Shown in pieces: positions 26,542-43,049 of a DNA stretch of 64,000 nt. A program made the translations under genes and the position numbers. Numbering within the stretch: the first letter of the stretch is position 1; each line of letters begins with the position of its first letter. This stretch comes from Nitrincola schmidtii (GTDB taxonomy: Bacteria; Pseudomonadota; Gammaproteobacteria; Pseudomonadales; Balneatricaceae), in contig NZ_WBOL01000011.1 of NCBI RefSeq assembly GCF_008973715.1, positions 62,001-126,000 of the forward strand, read 5' to 3'. The notes beneath the pieces are model-generated. The model was given only the letters and a program-made list of their open reading frames with translations, made no database searches and was not told the DNA's origin.

Positions 26542-29500
26542 ATGGCTTATTCATATACTGAAAAGAAACGTATTCGTAAGGATTTTAGCAAGCTGAACCA
26601 GGTAATGGATGTTCCATTCCTGTTAGCAACGCAGCTTGATTCTTACCGCAAGTTTCTGCAGCAAGGAGCGGACGCGGCTTCACGCGACGATACCGGACTC
26701 CAAGCGGCATTTAATTCTGTTTTTCCAATTGTTTCCTATTCCGGAAATGCGGCACTGGAATACGTTGGTTACCGCCTCGGTGAACCCGTTTTTGATGTCA
26801 AAGAGTGCATGCAGCGTGGAATAACCTATGCCGCTCCTTTGCGCGTCAAAGTGCGTCTGGTCATTTATGACCGTGATTCATCGACGAAGGCGGTTAAGGA
26901 TATCAAGGAACAGGAAGTTTACATGGGCGAAATGCCCCTGATGACCGATAACGGTACCTTTGTAGTTAATGGTACTGAGCGTGTTATCGTTAACCAATTA
27001 CACCGTTCACCCGGTGTCTTCTTTGATCATGATAAGGGTAAAACCCATTCATCGGGTAAATTGCTCTATTCTGCTCGTATTATTCCTTACCGTGGATCTT
27101 GGTTGGATTTCGAATTCGACCCGAAAGATGCACTGTTTGTTCGTATCGACCGTCGTCGTAAATTACCTGCGTCTATTTTATTACGGGCGCTGGGTTACAA
27201 CACCGAAGAAATCCTAGAGATCTTCTTTGAAAATACTGGTTGGAACCTGGAAGACGGCTTAATTTGGATGGATTTGGTTCCTGAGCGTCTACGTGGTGAA
27301 ACCATGTCGTTCGAAATCAAAGACCCTGAAGGCAATGTCATTGTTGAAGCGGGACGTCGTATTACACCACGTCACACGCGCCAAATGACTCAATCAGGTA
27401 TGAAGCAGCTCCAGGTTCCGGCTGAATATTTAGCAGGAAAAGTACTGGCTCGCGACATGGCGGATCCTGCAACTGGCGAAGTTATTGCCGTTGCTAACAC
27501 CGAAATTACAGAAGAGTTAATCACTCGTCTGCAAGTCATAGGTATTGAGCGTTTCGAAACACTCTACACCAATGATCTTGACTGTGGTCCATATATCTCT
27601 GACACCTTGAGAGTGGATACCACCCGCAACCAGATTGAAGCGCTTGTCGAAATCTATCGCATGATGCGTCCTGGTGAGCCACCAACGAAAGAATCTGCTG
27701 AAGGTCTATTCGAGAATCTGTTCTTCTCTGAAGAGCGTTATGATCTTTCTGCCGTGGGTCGCATGAAGTTCAACCGTCGTTTAGGTCGTGACGCTGAAAC
27801 CGGTAGTCCGATTCTTGAAAAAGACGACATCCTCGACGTGATGAAGACGTTAATCGGTATCCGTAATGGTAAGGGTATCGTTGACGATATCGACCACTTA
27901 GGTAACCGTCGTATTCGTTCTGTCGGCGAAATGGCTGAAAACCAATTCCGTGTGGGTCTGGTTCGTGTCGAGCGTGCTGTTCGTGAGCGCCTCAGCATGG
28001 CGGAAGCAGACAACCTGATGCCACAAGATTTGATCAATGCGAAGCCGGTTGCGGCAGCAGTGAAAGAATTCTTTGGTTCCAGCCAATTGTCTCAGTTTAT
28101 GGACCAAAACAACCCGCTTTCAGAAATCACGCACAAGCGTCGTGTCTCTGCATTAGGCCCAGGTGGTTTGACGCGTGAGCGTGCAGGCTTCGAGGTTCGT
28201 GACGTTCACCCGACTCATTATGGTCGCGTATGTCCTATCGAAACTCCTGAAGGTCCAAACATCGGTCTAATCAACTCATTAGCGGTGTATGCCCGTACCA
28301 ACGATTATGGTTTCCTTGAAACGCCATACCGTCGCGTTATCGATGGCAAAGTTACCGATGACATCGACTACTTGTCAGCGATTGAAGAAAATAACTTCGT
28401 TATCGCTCAAGCGTCAGCAAAATTAGACACAGAAAATCGTCTTGAAGAAGATCTGGTAGAAGTTCGTCACGCTAACGAATTTACCGTTATGCCACGTGAG
28501 AAGGTTCAATATATGGACGTATCTGCTCGTCAGATCGTATCCGTTGCTGCTGCCTTGATCCCGTTCCTTGAGCATGACGACGCTAACCGTGCCTTGATGG
28601 GTTCAAACATGCAACGTCAGGCTGTGCCTACACTGCGCGCTGAAAAGCCGTTAGTTGGTACAGGTATCGAGCGTAGCGTGGCCCAAGACTCAGGTGTCTG
28701 TGTCGTAGCAACGCGTGGTGGTGTGATTGAATCTGTTGATGCCAGCCGTATCGTTGTTCGTGTAAACGATGATGAGACTGCAGTTGGTGATGCTGGTGTA
28801 GATATCTACAACCTGACTAAATATGTTCGTTCAAACCAGAACACCTGTATTAACCAACGCGCTATCGTGCGTCCTGGTGAAGTGGTTTCTCGTGGTGACA
28901 TTTTGGCTGACGGTCCTTCAGTTGATATGGGTGAATTGGCACTTGGCCAAAACATGCGTATCGCGTTTATGCCGTGGAACGGTTATAACTTCGAGGACTC
29001 GATTCTTATATCTGAGCGCGTCGTTCAGGAAGAGCGTTTCACCACCATCCATATTCAAGAACTGACTTGTGTGGCTCGTGACACAAAACTGGGTTCTGAA
29101 GAGATTACTGCGGATATTCCAAACGTAGGTGAAGCAGCACTCAGTAAGCTAGATGAAACGGGTATTGTTCACATCGGTGCTGAAGTAGGTCCTGGCGACA
29201 TTCTGGTTGGTAAAGTAACACCTAAGGGTGAAACCCAGCTGACTCCAGAAGAGAAGCTGCTACGTGCAATCTTCGGTGAAAAAGCCTCTGATGTTAAAGA
29301 CACTTCGTTACGTGTTAAAGGCGGCACCATCGGTAAAGTTATCGATGTTCAGGTCTTCACTCGTGACGGCGTAGAAAAAGATCCACGTGCAGTCGCTATT
29401 GAAAAATCTGAACTCGATAAGATCCGCAAGGACTTAAATGATGAGTTCAGAATTGTTGAAGCGGCAACTTTCGAGCGTCTGAGCAAAGTGCTGGTTGGCT

Positions 29501-30642
29501 TGAAGGCAGAAGGCGGTGCGGGACTGAAGAAAGGTGATGAAATCACTGAATCCTTCTTGGCCGAATTGAAGCACAGCGAATGGTTCAAAATTCGTATTGC
29601 TGATCCTGAAGTTCAAGAAATGCTGGAACAAGCTCAAGCGCAATTACAAGAGCGTCGTGAGAATCTTGATAAGCGTTTTGAAGACAAGAAGAGCAAGCTT
29701 CAAACTGGTGATGATTTAGCACCGGGCGTATTGAAGATTGTTAAGGTCTATGTAGCTACCAAGCGTCGCGTACAGCCTGGTGACAAGATGGCAGGTCGTC
29801 ACGGTAACAAGGGTGTTATCTCGGTTATCATGCCAGTTGAAGATATGCCTTATGATAAGAACGGTGAGCCAGTTGATATCGTTCTTAACCCATTGGGTGT
29901 GCCGTCACGTATGAACGTCGGTCAGATTCTTGAAACACATATGGGCGCGGCTGCAAAAGGTTTAGGTCGTAAGATCAATGCGATGTTGGAAGAAGAGCGT
30001 GAAAAAGCTGAAAAGCTGAAAACCGTTCGTGAATTCCTGCACCAGATCTACAACACTGAACATGCAGGATTGCCAGTGGCTCGTAAAGAAGATCTCGACA
30101 GCTTCAGTGATGCAGAGATTCTTGAGTTAGCCAATAACTTGCGTGGTGGTGTACCCTTGGCGTCTCCTGTATTTGATGGTGCTAAAGAAAGCGAAATTAA
30201 AGCGCTTCTTCGCCTAGCAGATATGAGTGATACAGGTCAGGTAACGCTTTATGATGGCCGTACGGGTGATCAGTTCGACCGTCCAGTGACCGTAGGTTAC
30301 ATGTACATGCTCAAGTTGAACCACTTGGTTGATGATAAGATGCATGCGCGATCAACCGGTTCTTACAGTCTGGTAACCCAGCAGCCACTGGGTGGTAAAG
30401 CCCAATTCGGTGGACAGCGTTTCGGTGAGATGGAGGTCTGGGCGTTAGAAGCCTACGGTGCTGCATACACGTTACAAGAAATGCTCACTGTTAAGTCTGA
30501 TGACGTAAACGGCCGTACCAAAATGTATAAAAACATTGTGGATGGCGATCATCGTATGGAACCTGGCATGCCAGAATCGTTTAACGTTCTGATCAAGGAA
30601 ATCCGCTCTCTCGGTATCGATATCGAACTAGAAAGCGATTAA
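26542..30642 (+). CDS. rpoB: RNA polymerase subunit beta
   Basis: One of the two catalytic subunits of RNA polymerase. The 1366-residue protein starts [17 protein letters not shown] like other proteobacteria; GGGGAA five bases upstream supports ATG 26542 rather than an in-frame codon at 26509. The rifampicin region starts at about residue 512 ([17 protein letters not shown], then [14 protein letters not shown]) and looks wild type. Other conserved blocks are [43 protein letters not shown] and [11 protein letters not shown]. It is slightly longer than the E. coli subunit. Confidence 0.98.
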   Translation: MAYSYTEKKRIRKDFSKLNQVMDVPFLLATQLDSYRKFLQQGADAASRDDTGLQAAFNSVFPIVSYSGNAALEYVGYRLGEPVFDVKECMQRGITYAAPLRVKVRLVIYDRDSSTKAVKDIKEQEVYMGEMPLMTDNGTFVVNGTERVIVNQLHRSPGVFFDHDKGKTHSSGKLLYSARIIPYRGSWLDFEFDPKDALFVRIDRRRKLPASILLRALGYNTEEILEIFFENTGWNLEDGLIWMDLVPERLRGETMSFEIKDPEGNVIVEAGRRITPRHTRQMTQSGMKQLQVPAEYLAGKVLARDMADPATGEVIAVANTEITEELITRLQVIGIERFETLYTNDLDCGPYISDTLRVDTTRNQIEALVEIYRMMRPGEPPTKESAEGLFENLFFSEERYDLSAVGRMKFNRRLGRDAETGSPILEKDDILDVMKTLIGIRNGKGIVDDIDHLGNRRIRSVGEMAENQFRVGLVRVERAVRERLSMAEADNLMPQDLINAKPVAAAVKEFFGSSQLSQFMDQNNPLSEITHKRRVSALGPGGLTRERAGFEVRDVHPTHYGRVCPIETPEGPNIGLINSLAVYARTNDYGFLETPYRRVIDGKVTDDIDYLSAIEENNFVIAQASAKLDTENRLEEDLVEVRHANEFTVMPREKVQYMDVSARQIVSVAAALIPFLEHDDANRALMGSNMQRQAVPTLRAEKPLVGTGIERSVAQDSGVCVVATRGGVIESVDASRIVVRVNDDETAVGDAGVDIYNLTKYVRSNQNTCINQRAIVRPGEVVSRGDILADGPSVDMGELALGQNMRIAFMPWNGYNFEDSILISERVVQEERFTTIHIQELTCVARDTKLGSEEITADIPNVGEAALSKLDETGIVHIGAEVGPGDILVGKVTPKGETQLTPEEKLLRAIFGEKASDVKDTSLRVKGGTIGKVIDVQVFTRDGVEKDPRAVAIEKSELDKIRKDLNDEFRIVEAATFERLSKVLVGLKAEGGAGLKKGDEITESFLAELKHSEWFKIRIADPEVQEMLEQAQAQLQERRENLDKRFEDKKSKLQTGDDLAPGVLKIVKVYVATKRRVQPGDKMAGRHGNKGVISVIMPVEDMPYDKNGEPVDIVLNPLGVPSRMNVGQILETHMGAAAKGLGRKINAMLEEEREKAEKLKTVREFLHQIYNTEHAGLPVARKEDLDSFSDAEILELANNLRGGVPLASPVFDGAKESEIKALLRLADMSDTGQVTLYDGRTGDQFDRPVTVGYMYMLKLNHLVDDKMHARSTGSYSLVTQQPLGGKAQFGGQRFGEMEVWALEAYGAAYTLQEMLTVKSDDVNGRTKMYKNIVDGDHRMEPGMPESFNVLIKEIRSLGIDIELESD

Positions 30643-30659
30643 GACCTTAACTGATCACA

Positions 30660-30688
30660 GGGCTTGCTGACATTAGGTCAGCAAGCCC
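30660..30688 (+). other. Perfect 12-bp hairpin between rpoB and rpoC
   Basis: GGGCTTGCTGAC and GTCAGCAAGCCC form a perfect stem with a 5-nt loop in the 75-nt spacer. No T-run follows (CCAGAGAAC), so it should not terminate. It is more likely an RNA processing or stabilising element, or it spaces translation of beta and beta-prime. Confidence 0.7.
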
Positions 30689-30717
30689 CCAGAGAACTCC
30701 GTCAGGAGCTATAGACA

Positions 30718-34944
<4,227 letters not shown>

Positions 34945-34958
34945 AAAACAGACAGTAA

Positions 34959-34988
34959 TTGACGATAGGGCCTAGAATTGGTTAAAAT
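34959..34988 (+). promoter_or_regulatory. Possible promoter of the str operon (rpsL-rpsG-fusA-tufA)
   Basis: TTGACG, an 18-nt spacer and TAAAAT are followed by TCTGGCCC. The spacing and GC-rich discriminator resemble the clearer ribosomal promoters in this window. It overlaps an imperfect stem (AGGGCC-AGAATT with AATTCT-GGCCCT, 34967-34997), so the elements may instead be parts of that hairpin. Confidence 0.45.
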
Positions 34989-35030
34989 TCTGGCCCTCTT
35001 GTGGACTGGGTAGAAATACTCAGTCTTTTT
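34967..35030 (+). terminator. Tandem stem-loops between rpoC and rpsL
   Basis: The first stem pairs AGGGCC-T-AGAATT with AATTCT-GGCCCT (one bulged T, 34967-34997). The second (35004-35025) pairs GACTGGGTA with TACTCAGTC over a GAAA tetraloop and is followed by TTTTTATA, a textbook terminator shape. It should end the rpoBC transcript and may attenuate any transcript started just upstream. Confidence 0.7.
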
Positions 35031-35063
35031 ATATGGTAAATCCAAAGGTGGAGAGTTTGCTGA

Positions 35064-35438
<375 letters not shown>

Positions 35439-35572
35439 GATGTCGTTAAACGGCAAAGTTGTTACAGCCCTGTTTTCTTAAAACGCATGCTGTTGCGCTA
35501 AACCGAATAAACGATAAGAGTAAGGGCAGGTGTCTTTGACATCCTGGCTAAACCTGAAGACCTAATAATTGA

Positions 35573-36052
<480 letters not shown>

Positions 36053-36070
36053 TAGCTAGAGGAAGACGTC

Positions 36071-38164
36071 GTGGCTCGTAAAACACCGCTCTCTCGTTAC
36101 CGTAATATAGGTATCTGTGCACACGTAGATGCTGGTAAAACCACCACTTCGGAGCGAATTCTATTTTACACGGGGTTATCTCACAAATTAGGTGAGGTAC
36201 ACGATGGTGCTGCCACTACAGACTGGATGGAACAAGAGCAGGAGCGTGGTATCACTATCACCTCTGCTGCCATCACTGCTTTCTGGAGTGGTATGGAAAA
36301 GCAGTTTGAAGAGCATCGTATCAACGTTATAGATACGCCGGGGCACGTTGACTTCACCGTTGAAGTTGAACGTTCTTTGCGCGTCCTTGACGGTACGGTT
36401 GTTGTTCTTTGTGCTTCTTCAGGTGTTCAGCCTCAAACCGAAACGGTTTGGCGTCAGGCTAACAAATATGAAGTGCCACGCATGGTTTTCGTTAATAAAA
36501 TGGACCGTGCGGGTGCTGATTTCTTTCGCGTAGAAGATCAGTTACAGAAGCGTTTAAACGTCACCACTGTTCCTATCAACTTCCCTATCGGTTCAGAAGA
36601 CAGCTTCACCGGTGTGGTTGATGTGTTGCGTATGAAGGCGATTCTGTGGAACGAAGCTGATCAGGGGATGACCTTTAAGCTAGAGGATATTCCTGCTGAT
36701 CTCGTTGAAAAAGCCGAAAAGCTTCGCGAAAATGTTATAGAAGCCGCTGCCGAAGCAGACGAAGAGTTGATGGATAAATACCTAGGTGGCGAAGAGCTAA
36801 CCCTAGAGGAAATCAAATCAGGTCTGCGTAAGCGCACTTGTAACAATGAAATCGTTTTGATGTTGTGCGGATCTGCATTCAAAAACAAAGGCGTTCAAGC
36901 GGTGCTTGACGCAGTTATTGAATACCTACCGTCACCCACTGAAGTTAAAGCGATCGAGGGTGTCTTAGACGATAAGGACGAAACTGTCGCAACGCGTGTT
37001 GCAGACGATGACGAGCCTTTCGCTGCGTTGGCATTCAAGATTGCGACTGACCCGTTCGTCGGTACCTTGACTTTTATTCGTGTTTACTCGGGTGTGCTCA
37101 ACTCAGGTGATAGCGTTTATAACTCCGTTAAGGAGAAAAAAGAGCGTATCGGTCGTATGGTGCAGATGCACGCTAATGCCCGTGATGAGATTAAAGAAGT
37201 CCGTGCGGGTGATATCGCTGCGGTAATCGGTCTGAAGGATGTGTCCACAGGTGATACGCTATGTGACTTAGACAAGCGAATTATTCTAGAGCGCATGGAA
37301 TTCCCAGAGCCAGTTATCTCAGTAGCGGTTGAGCCAAAATCTAAAGCTGATCAAGAGAAAATGGGTGTCGCTTTGGGCAAGCTTGCTCAAGAGGATCCCT
37401 CTTTCCGTGTTGCAACCGATGAAGAAACGGGTCAAACCATCATCTCTGGTATGGGTGAGCTTCACCTCGATATCATTGTTGATCGTATGAAACGCGAATT
37501 CAAAGTTGAAGCAAACATTGGTAAGCCGCAGGTAGCTTATCGCGAAAAGATCCGCAAGCCAGTCGTAGCAAATCACAAGTTTGCTCGCCAGTCTGGTGGT
37601 CGTGGTCAATACGGGCACGTTGTTATCGAATTTAGTCCAAGTGAAGCTGAAGGGCTAGAGTTCGTAAACGAAATCGTGGGTGGTGTGATTCCTAAAGAAT
37701 ACATACCAGCTATCCAGAAAGGTGTTGAAGAACAGATGAAGAACGGTGTTATTGCCGGCTATCCTCTGATCGGTCTAAAAGCACGACTCTACGATGGTTC
37801 TTTCCACGAGGTTGACTCTAACGAGATGGCATTTAAAATTGCAGCATCCCAAGCGCTGAAGAAGTACGCTCAGGAAGCGAGTCCATGTCTACTCGAGCCG
37901 ATGATGAAAGTCGAAGTTGTGACGCCTGAGGAATACATGGGCGATGTAATGGGTGATTTGAATCGTCGTCGTGGGCTGGTTCAGGGTATGGAAGATACCA
38001 TATCTGGCAAGGTCATCGACGCTCAGGTACCCCTGGGTGAAATGTTTGGTTACGCAACTGATTTGCGCTCTGCTTCACAAGGTCGTGCAACTTACTCCAT
38101 GGAGTTTGATTGCTACAGCGAAGCGCCGCAAAACGTAGCTGAAGCTGTCATGAAACATTACTGA
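36071..38164 (+). CDS. fusA: Elongation factor G
   Basis: EF-G drives tRNA-mRNA translocation and, with RRF, ribosome recycling. The 697-residue protein has G1 AHVDAGKTT near residue 17, [19 protein letters not shown], and the domain IV and V segments [14 protein letters not shown] and GEVMGDL-type [12 protein letters not shown]. The start is GTG with AGAGGAAG upstream. It is full length and the only fusA copy in the window. tufA follows after 31 nt. Confidence 0.97.
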   Translation: MARKTPLSRYRNIGICAHVDAGKTTTSERILFYTGLSHKLGEVHDGAATTDWMEQEQERGITITSAAITAFWSGMEKQFEEHRINVIDTPGHVDFTVEVERSLRVLDGTVVVLCASSGVQPQTETVWRQANKYEVPRMVFVNKMDRAGADFFRVEDQLQKRLNVTTVPINFPIGSEDSFTGVVDVLRMKAILWNEADQGMTFKLEDIPADLVEKAEKLRENVIEAAAEADEELMDKYLGGEELTLEEIKSGLRKRTCNNEIVLMLCGSAFKNKGVQAVLDAVIEYLPSPTEVKAIEGVLDDKDETVATRVADDDEPFAALAFKIATDPFVGTLTFIRVYSGVLNSGDSVYNSVKEKKERIGRMVQMHANARDEIKEVRAGDIAAVIGLKDVSTGDTLCDLDKRIILERMEFPEPVISVAVEPKSKADQEKMGVALGKLAQEDPSFRVATDEETGQTIISGMGELHLDIIVDRMKREFKVEANIGKPQVAYREKIRKPVVANHKFARQSGGRGQYGHVVIEFSPSEAEGLEFVNEIVGGVIPKEYIPAIQKGVEEQMKNGVIAGYPLIGLKARLYDGSFHEVDSNEMAFKIAASQALKKYAQEASPCLLEPMMKVEVVTPEEYMGDVMGDLNRRRGLVQGMEDTISGKVIDAQVPLGEMFGYATDLRSASQGRATYSMEFDCYSEAPQNVAEAVMKHY

Positions 38165-38195
38165 TTTAGTTAAATATTATTAAGAGGATTTAGCC

Positions 38196-39389
38196 GTGGC
38201 TAAGAAAGCTTTTGAACGTAACAAGCCTCACGTCAACGTAGGAACCATTGGCCACGTTGACCACGGTAAAACAACCCTAACAGCTGCACTGACTCGCGTA
38301 TGTGCAGAAGTGTTTGGTGGTACTGCGGTTGCATTTGACGGTATCGACAATGCACCGGAAGAGCGTGAGCGTGGTATTACTATCTCTACATCACACGTAG
38401 AATACGAATCAACGATCCGTCACTATGCACACGTAGACTGCCCAGGGCACGCTGACTATGTTAAAAACATGATCACCGGTGCTGCACAGATGGACGGCGC
38501 GATCCTAGTATGTTCAGCTGCTGACGGCCCAATGCCACAGACGCGTGAGCACATCCTGTTGTCACGTCAGGTAGGTGTACCTTACATCGTTGTGTTCCTG
38601 AACAAAGCGGACATGGTTGATGATGAAGAGTTGATGGAACTGGTTGAGATGGAAGTTCGTGAGCTTCTAGATCAGTACGATTTCCCAGGCGACGACACGC
38701 CAATCATCATCGGTTCTGCGCTAATGGCGTTGAACGGTCAAGATGACAATGAAATGGGTACGACTGCTGTACGTAAACTGGTTGAAGCATTGGATACTTA
38801 CATCCCTGAGCCAGAGCGTGCTATCGACAAGCCATTCCTAATGCCAATCGAAGACGTATTCTCTATCTCTGGTCGTGGTACTGTAGTAACTGGCCGTGTA
38901 GAGCGTGGTATCGTTAAAGCAGGTGAAGAGATCGAAATCGTTGGTATCCGTCCAACGACTAAGACCACTTGTACTGGTGTTGAGATGTTCCGTAAGTTGC
39001 TTGACGAAGGTCGTGCAGGTGAGAACATTGGTGCGCTGTTGCGTGGTACTAAGCGTGATGACGTTGAGCGTGGTCAGGTTCTATGTAAGCCAGGTTCAAT
39101 CAAGCCACACACCAAGTTTGAAGGCGAAGTATACGTACTGAGCAAAGAAGAAGGTGGTCGTCACACGCCATTCTTCAAAGGTTACCGTCCACAGTTCTAC
39201 TTCCGTACCACAGACATCACTGGCGCTTGTGAGCTACCAGAAGGTGTTGAGATGGTAATGCCGGGTGACAACGTACAGATGACTGTTACGCTGATCAACC
39301 CAATCGCGATGGAAGAAGGTCTGCGCTTTGCGATCCGTGAAGGCGGTCGTACAGTGGGTGCAGGCGTTGTAGCGAAAATCGTTGAATAA
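38196..39389 (+). CDS. tufA: Elongation factor Tu (second copy)
   Basis: The str-operon copy of EF-Tu encodes the same 397-residue protein as the copy at 21676. The differences I see are the start codon (GTG here, ATG there), the Pro11 codon (CCT here, CCG there), the Ala393 codon (GCG versus GCA) and the Ile395 codon (ATC versus ATT). The flanks are unrelated, so the identity stops sharply at the gene ends, as expected from gene conversion between paralogues. AAGAGGA precedes the start. A strong terminator follows. Confidence 0.98.
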   Translation: MAKKAFERNKPHVNVGTIGHVDHGKTTLTAALTRVCAEVFGGTAVAFDGIDNAPEERERGITISTSHVEYESTIRHYAHVDCPGHADYVKNMITGAAQMDGAILVCSAADGPMPQTREHILLSRQVGVPYIVVFLNKADMVDDEELMELVEMEVRELLDQYDFPGDDTPIIIGSALMALNGQDDNEMGTTAVRKLVEALDTYIPEPERAIDKPFLMPIEDVFSISGRGTVVTGRVERGIVKAGEEIEIVGIRPTTKTTCTGVEMFRKLLDEGRAGENIGALLRGTKRDDVERGQVLCKPGSIKPHTKFEGEVYVLSKEEGGRHTPFFKGYRPQFYFRTTDITGACELPEGVEMVMPGDNVQMTVTLINPIAMEEGLRFAIREGGRTVGAGVVAKIVE

Positions 39390-39415
39390 TAATTAACGTT
39401 ATTATTTGATAAAAC

Positions 39416-39445
39416 AAAGCCCTCTTTGGAGGGCTTTCGTTTTTA
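39416..39445 (+). terminator. Rho-independent terminator after tufA
   Basis: AAAGCCCTC and GAGGGCTTT form a perfect 9-bp stem with loop TTTG, followed by CGTTTTT. It ends the str operon and isolates it from the S10 operon, which has its own promoter 35 nt downstream. Confidence 0.9.
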
Positions 39446-39479
39446 TAAATATTACTGGTTAAAATTTATACTTTTAGGG

Positions 39480-39508
39480 TTGATCTCACTTGACTCTGTA
39501 AGTATAAT
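39480..39508 (+). promoter_or_regulatory. Promoter of the S10 operon
   Basis: TTGATC, a 17-nt spacer and a perfect TATAAT are followed by TTGCGTCCCC, a GC-rich discriminator. AT-rich sequence lies upstream. A start near 39515 gives a leader of only about 60 nt before rpsJ. Confidence 0.8.
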
Positions 39509-39577
39509 TTGCGTCCCCTCATGTAAGGGGAGGTCGGCTATTGCCGTAACAAAATCAACAGGAAATGCGTGATCAGA

Positions 39578-39889
39578 ATGCAGAACCAAAAAATCAGAAT
39601 TCGTCTGAAGGCTTTTGATCATCGCCTGATCGACTCGTCCGCGCAGGAAATCGTAGAAACTGCTAAGCGTACGGGCGCACAGGTGCATGGTCCGATCCCA
39701 CTTCCTACTCGCAAAGAGCGTTTTACCGTTCTGATTTCACCTCACGTGAACAAAGATGCACGTGATCAGTATGAAATCCGTACGCACAAGCGTGTTCTAG
39801 ACATCGTTGAGCCAACAGAAAAAACTGTTGACGCACTGATGAAGCTAGATCTTGCTGCGGGTGTAGAAGTGCAGATCAGCCTGGGCTAA
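39578..39889 (+). CDS. rpsJ: 30S ribosomal protein S10
   Basis: S10 is a head protein of the small subunit and, as NusE, joins NusB in transcription antitermination. The 103-residue protein ([19 protein letters not shown]) is almost the same as E. coli S10 and keeps [23 protein letters not shown] 39578 is chosen over an in-frame GTG at 39569 by this match. It is the first gene of the eleven-gene S10 operon. Confidence 0.97.
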   Translation: MQNQKIRIRLKAFDHRLIDSSAQEIVETAKRTGAQVHGPIPLPTRKERFTVLISPHVNKDARDQYEIRTHKRVLDIVEPTEKTVDALMKLDLAAGVEVQISLG

Positions 39890-39999
39890 TCAAGCTGCGC
39901 AGAATTAATAACGTTAATGAAGCGCTATTTGAGGAATGCTCTGTAATGGGCAACCATAGTGGGTAACAGTCCCGTACTCAACTGGCAAGAGGTATTAAA

Positions 40000-40638
40000 A
40001 TGTCTGTAGGACTTATCGGACGTAAAGCGGGCATGACCCGTATCTTCACAGAAGATGGCGTGTCCGTGCCAGTCACTGTCATCGAGGTGGATCCGAACCG
40101 CGTGACAGCTGTTAAAACCGTAGAAACTGACGGTTATGCGGCTATTCAGGTGACTACCGGTGCTAAGAAGGCTAATCGCCTGACTAAGCCGGAAGCTGGA
40201 AACTTTGCGAAAGCAGGAGTTGAAGCTGGTCGTGGTTTGTGGGAGTTCCGTCTCTCCGGTGATGAAGAAATCAATGTTGGCGATTCGCTAACAGTTGAGC
40301 GCTTCGAAGCAGGTCAGAAAATTGATGTGACCGGTCGTAGTAAGGGTAAGGGTTTCCAAGGCGGTGTTAAACGCTGGAATTTCCGTACTCAAGATGCGAC
40401 TCACGGTAACTCACTTTCTCACCGTGCTCCGGGCTCCATAGGTCAGTGTCAGACTCCGGGGCGTGTGTTCAAAGGCAAAAAGATGGCAGGTCACATGGGT
40501 GACGTTCGTTGCACAGTTCAGACTCTTGAAGTCGTACGTGTAGACGCTGAACGTAACCTACTATTGGTAAAAGGTGCTGTTCCAGGCGCTACCAATGGCG
40601 ACGTCATCGTTAAACCTGCTGTTAAAGCACGCGGCTGA
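40000..40638 (+). CDS. rplC: 50S ribosomal protein L3
   Basis: L3 is an early assembly protein reaching towards the peptidyl transferase centre. The 212-residue protein begins [20 protein letters not shown] and carries the finger [20 protein letters not shown] with the glutamine methylated by PrmB in relatives, then [20 protein letters not shown]. An AGAGG site precedes it. The spacer after rpsJ is 110 nt, long for this operon. Confidence 0.97.
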   Translation: MSVGLIGRKAGMTRIFTEDGVSVPVTVIEVDPNRVTAVKTVETDGYAAIQVTTGAKKANRLTKPEAGNFAKAGVEAGRGLWEFRLSGDEEINVGDSLTVERFEAGQKIDVTGRSKGKGFQGGVKRWNFRTQDATHGNSLSHRAPGSIGQCQTPGRVFKGKKMAGHMGDVRCTVQTLEVVRVDAERNLLLVKGAVPGATNGDVIVKPAVKARG

Positions 40639-40648
40639 AGGGGTTAAC

Positions 40649-41254
40649 ATGAATATAAATCTGACAGGAGCCAATGGTTCGGTAGAAGTTTCCGAGCTAA
40701 TTTTTGGCAAAGAGTTTAATGAGTCTCTGGTACACCAAGTCGTCACTGCTTACATGGCAGGTGGTCGTCAAGGTACTAAAGCTCAAAAGAATCGTTCCGC
40801 GGTTTCTGGTGGTGGTGCTAAGCCATTCCGTCAGAAAGGAACTGGTCGTGCCCGTGCGGGTACCATCCGTTCACCGTTGTGGCGTTCCGGTGGTGTAACC
40901 TTCGCAGCTAGTCCACGTGACTACTCGCAAAAGGTTAACAAGAAAATGTACCGCGCTGCGATGCGTTGTATCTTTTCTGAGCTTGTTCGTCAGGATCGTT
41001 TGGTAGTGGTTGAAGGTTTCCAAATGGAAGCTCCGAAAACTAAGCAATTCATCGCTAAGATGAAAGAGCTTGAGTTAAGCAACGCACTGCTGATCACTGA
41101 AGAAGTTGAAGTAAACCTGTATCTAGCTGCACGTAACGTCCCACATGTAGACGTTCGTGATGTTGCTGCGATTGACCCAGTCAGCCTAATTGGCTTCGAA
41201 AAGGTTGTCGTAACATCTGCAGCTCTGAATAAAATCAATGAGGTGCTGGCATGA
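40649..41254 (+). CDS. rplD: 50S ribosomal protein L4
   Basis: L4 lines the peptide exit tunnel; in enterobacteria it also represses the S10 operon. The 201-residue protein begins [20 protein letters not shown] and contains the tunnel loop [23 protein letters not shown] 40649 is the start expected from homologues. The stop overlaps rplW by 4 nt (ATGA), so the two are translationally coupled. Confidence 0.97.
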   Translation: MNINLTGANGSVEVSELIFGKEFNESLVHQVVTAYMAGGRQGTKAQKNRSAVSGGGAKPFRQKGTGRARAGTIRSPLWRSGGVTFAASPRDYSQKVNKKMYRAAMRCIFSELVRQDRLVVVEGFQMEAPKTKQFIAKMKELELSNALLITEEVEVNLYLAARNVPHVDVRDVAAIDPVSLIGFEKVVVTSAALNKINEVLA

Positions 41255-41547
41255 ATCCTGAACGCATTTATAAAGTGTTGTTGGGTCCACACATCTCTGA
41301 GAAGGCAACAATTGTTGCCGATGGATCGCAGCAGGTTGTATTTCGTGTAGCTTCCGATGCTACCAAGCCCGAAATCAAAAAGGCCGTAGAACAGTTATTC
41401 AACGTTAAAGTTGATGGCGTAAACGTATTGAATGTCAAAGGCAAAACTAAGCGCACTCAGCGTGGCTTAGGAAAGCGTAATGATGTTCGTAAAGCCTACG
41501 TTCGCTTAGCTGACGGTTCTGAAATTGATTTCATGGCTGGCGAATAA
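41251..41547 (+). CDS. rplW: 50S ribosomal protein L23
   Basis: L23 sits at the tunnel exit and docks trigger factor and SRP. The 98-residue protein reads [20 protein letters not shown] and [20 protein letters not shown], with the basic [20 protein letters not shown] loop. Length is normal. It overlaps rplD and precedes rplB by 14 nt. Confidence 0.97.
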   Translation: MNPERIYKVLLGPHISEKATIVADGSQQVVFRVASDATKPEIKKAVEQLFNVKVDGVNVLNVKGKTKRTQRGLGKRNDVRKAYVRLADGSEIDFMAGE

Positions 41548-41561
41548 GAAGGGGTTAGATC

Positions 41562-42389
41562 ATGGCACTCGTTAAATCAAAGCCGACCTCTGCCGGACGT
41601 CGTCACGTCGTTAAGGTAGTCAGTGCTGACCTACATAAGGGTAAACCTTTTGCAGCGCTGGTCGAAAAGAAAAGCAAGACCGGTGGTCGTAACAACAATG
41701 GACGTATCACAACACGTCACATAGGTGGTGGTCATAAGCATCATTACCGTGTAATCGACTTCCGTCGCAATAAGGATGGGATCATAGGTACTGTTGAACG
41801 TATCGAATACGATCCTAACCGTACAGCGCACATCGCTCTGATTAAATATGCAGACGGTGAGCGTCGTTACATCATTGCACCGAAAGGTCTGCAGGCAGGA
41901 TCTGTAATTGTTTCTGGTGAAGCAGCTGATATCAAAGTCGGCAACACCATGACATTACGTAACATCCCCCTCGGTAGTACCGTACACTGTATCGAACTGA
42001 AGCCTGGTAAAGGCGCTCAGATGGCACGTTCTGCTGGTGCTTCTGCACAGCTAGTTGCACGTGAAGGGGCTTATGCCACTCTGCGTTTGCGTTCTGGCGA
42101 AGTGCGTAAAGTATTAGTTGATTGTCGCGCCACACTGGGTGAAGTCAGCAACTCCGAGCATTCCCTACGTCAGTTGGGTAAAGCTGGTGCTAAACGCTGG
42201 CGTGGTGTGCGCCCGACAGTTCGCGGTGTAGCAATGAACCCAGTTGATCACCCGCATGGTGGTGGTGAAGGTCGTACATCAGGCGGTCGTCATCCTGTTA
42301 CTCCATGGGGTGTGCCAACCAAAGGTTATAAAACCCGCAAGAACAAGCGTACTAATAAACTTATCGTACGCCGTCGTAGCGCTAAATAA
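41562..42389 (+). CDS. rplB: 50S ribosomal protein L2
   Basis: L2 is essential for subunit association and peptidyl transferase assembly. The 275-residue protein shows [33 protein letters not shown] and the highly conserved [20 protein letters not shown] containing the key histidine. Full length with no anomalies. It lies in the middle of the S10 operon. Confidence 0.98.
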   Translation: MALVKSKPTSAGRRHVVKVVSADLHKGKPFAALVEKKSKTGGRNNNGRITTRHIGGGHKHHYRVIDFRRNKDGIIGTVERIEYDPNRTAHIALIKYADGERRYIIAPKGLQAGSVIVSGEAADIKVGNTMTLRNIPLGSTVHCIELKPGKGAQMARSAGASAQLVAREGAYATLRLRSGEVRKVLVDCRATLGEVSNSEHSLRQLGKAGAKRWRGVRPTVRGVAMNPVDHPHGGGEGRTSGGRHPVTPWGVPTKGYKTRKNKRTNKLIVRRRSAK

Positions 42390-42401
42390 GGGGATACAGC
42401 T

Positions 42402-42680
42402 GTGCCACGTTCACTGAAGAAAGGTCCATTTATCGACCTTCACCTGTTGAAGAAGGTAGAAGCTGCAATTGATGCAAATGAAAAACGTCCGATCAAAACT
42501 TGGTCGCGTCGTTCCACGATTTTTCCAAATTTCGTGGGTTTGACAATTGCAGTACATAACGGCCGCCAGCACGTTCCAGTGTTTGTCACTGAGGATATGG
42601 TCGGTCATAAATTAGGTGAGTTTGCTGCTACACGTACATTCCGCGGTCATGCAGCCGACAAGAAGGCCAAAAAGAAGTAA
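42402..42680 (+). CDS. rpsS: 30S ribosomal protein S19
   Basis: S19 binds the 16S head with S13 near the A site. The 92-residue protein begins [20 protein letters not shown] and contains [20 protein letters not shown] and [18 protein letters not shown]. The start is GTG preceded by AGGGGA. Length is normal. Confidence 0.97.
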   Translation: MPRSLKKGPFIDLHLLKKVEAAIDANEKRPIKTWSRRSTIFPNFVGLTIAVHNGRQHVPVFVTEDMVGHKLGEFAATRTFRGHAADKKAKKK

Positions 42681-42693
42681 GGGAGGATAGATG

Positions 42694-43023
42694 ATGGAAG
42701 TAGTCGCCAAACATATCGGCGCCCGCATCTCCGCCCAGAAGGCCCGTCTGGTCGCTGATCAGATCCGTGGTAAGTCTGTGGGAGAAGCTCTCGATATCCT
42801 GACGTTCAGCAACAAAAAAGGTGCTGATCTGGTCAAGAAAGTGCTTGATTCTGCGATTGCAAATGCAGAGCACAACGAAGGTGCTGACGTGGATGAACTC
42901 CGCGTATCGGCCATCTTTGTTGATGAAGGTATGACCATGAAACGCATTCGGCCACGTGCCAAAGGTCGCGCTGATAGAATACTAAAGCGCACCTCGCACA
43001 TCACTGTTAAAGTGGCTGACTAA
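42694..43023 (+). CDS. rplV: 50S ribosomal protein L22
   Basis: L22 lines the exit tunnel and its loop is a macrolide-resistance site. The 109-residue protein starts [20 protein letters not shown] and has [32 protein letters not shown] and the tunnel loop [19 protein letters not shown] without visible deletions. A tandem ATG at 42691 is possible; 42694 matches homologues and lies 7 nt after GGGAGG. Confidence 0.96.
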   Translation: MEVVAKHIGARISAQKARLVADQIRGKSVGEALDILTFSNKKGADLVKKVLDSAIANAEHNEGADVDELRVSAIFVDEGMTMKRIRPRAKGRADRILKRTSHITVKVAD

Positions 43024-43049
43024 GAAGCTGACGGCTAGGAGATTTCGAC

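Noticed and set aside
39490..39508. TTGACT followed by TATAAT as a promoter pair
   Set aside because: The spacer would be only 7 nt; TTGATC at 39480 with a 17-nt spacer is the proper -35.
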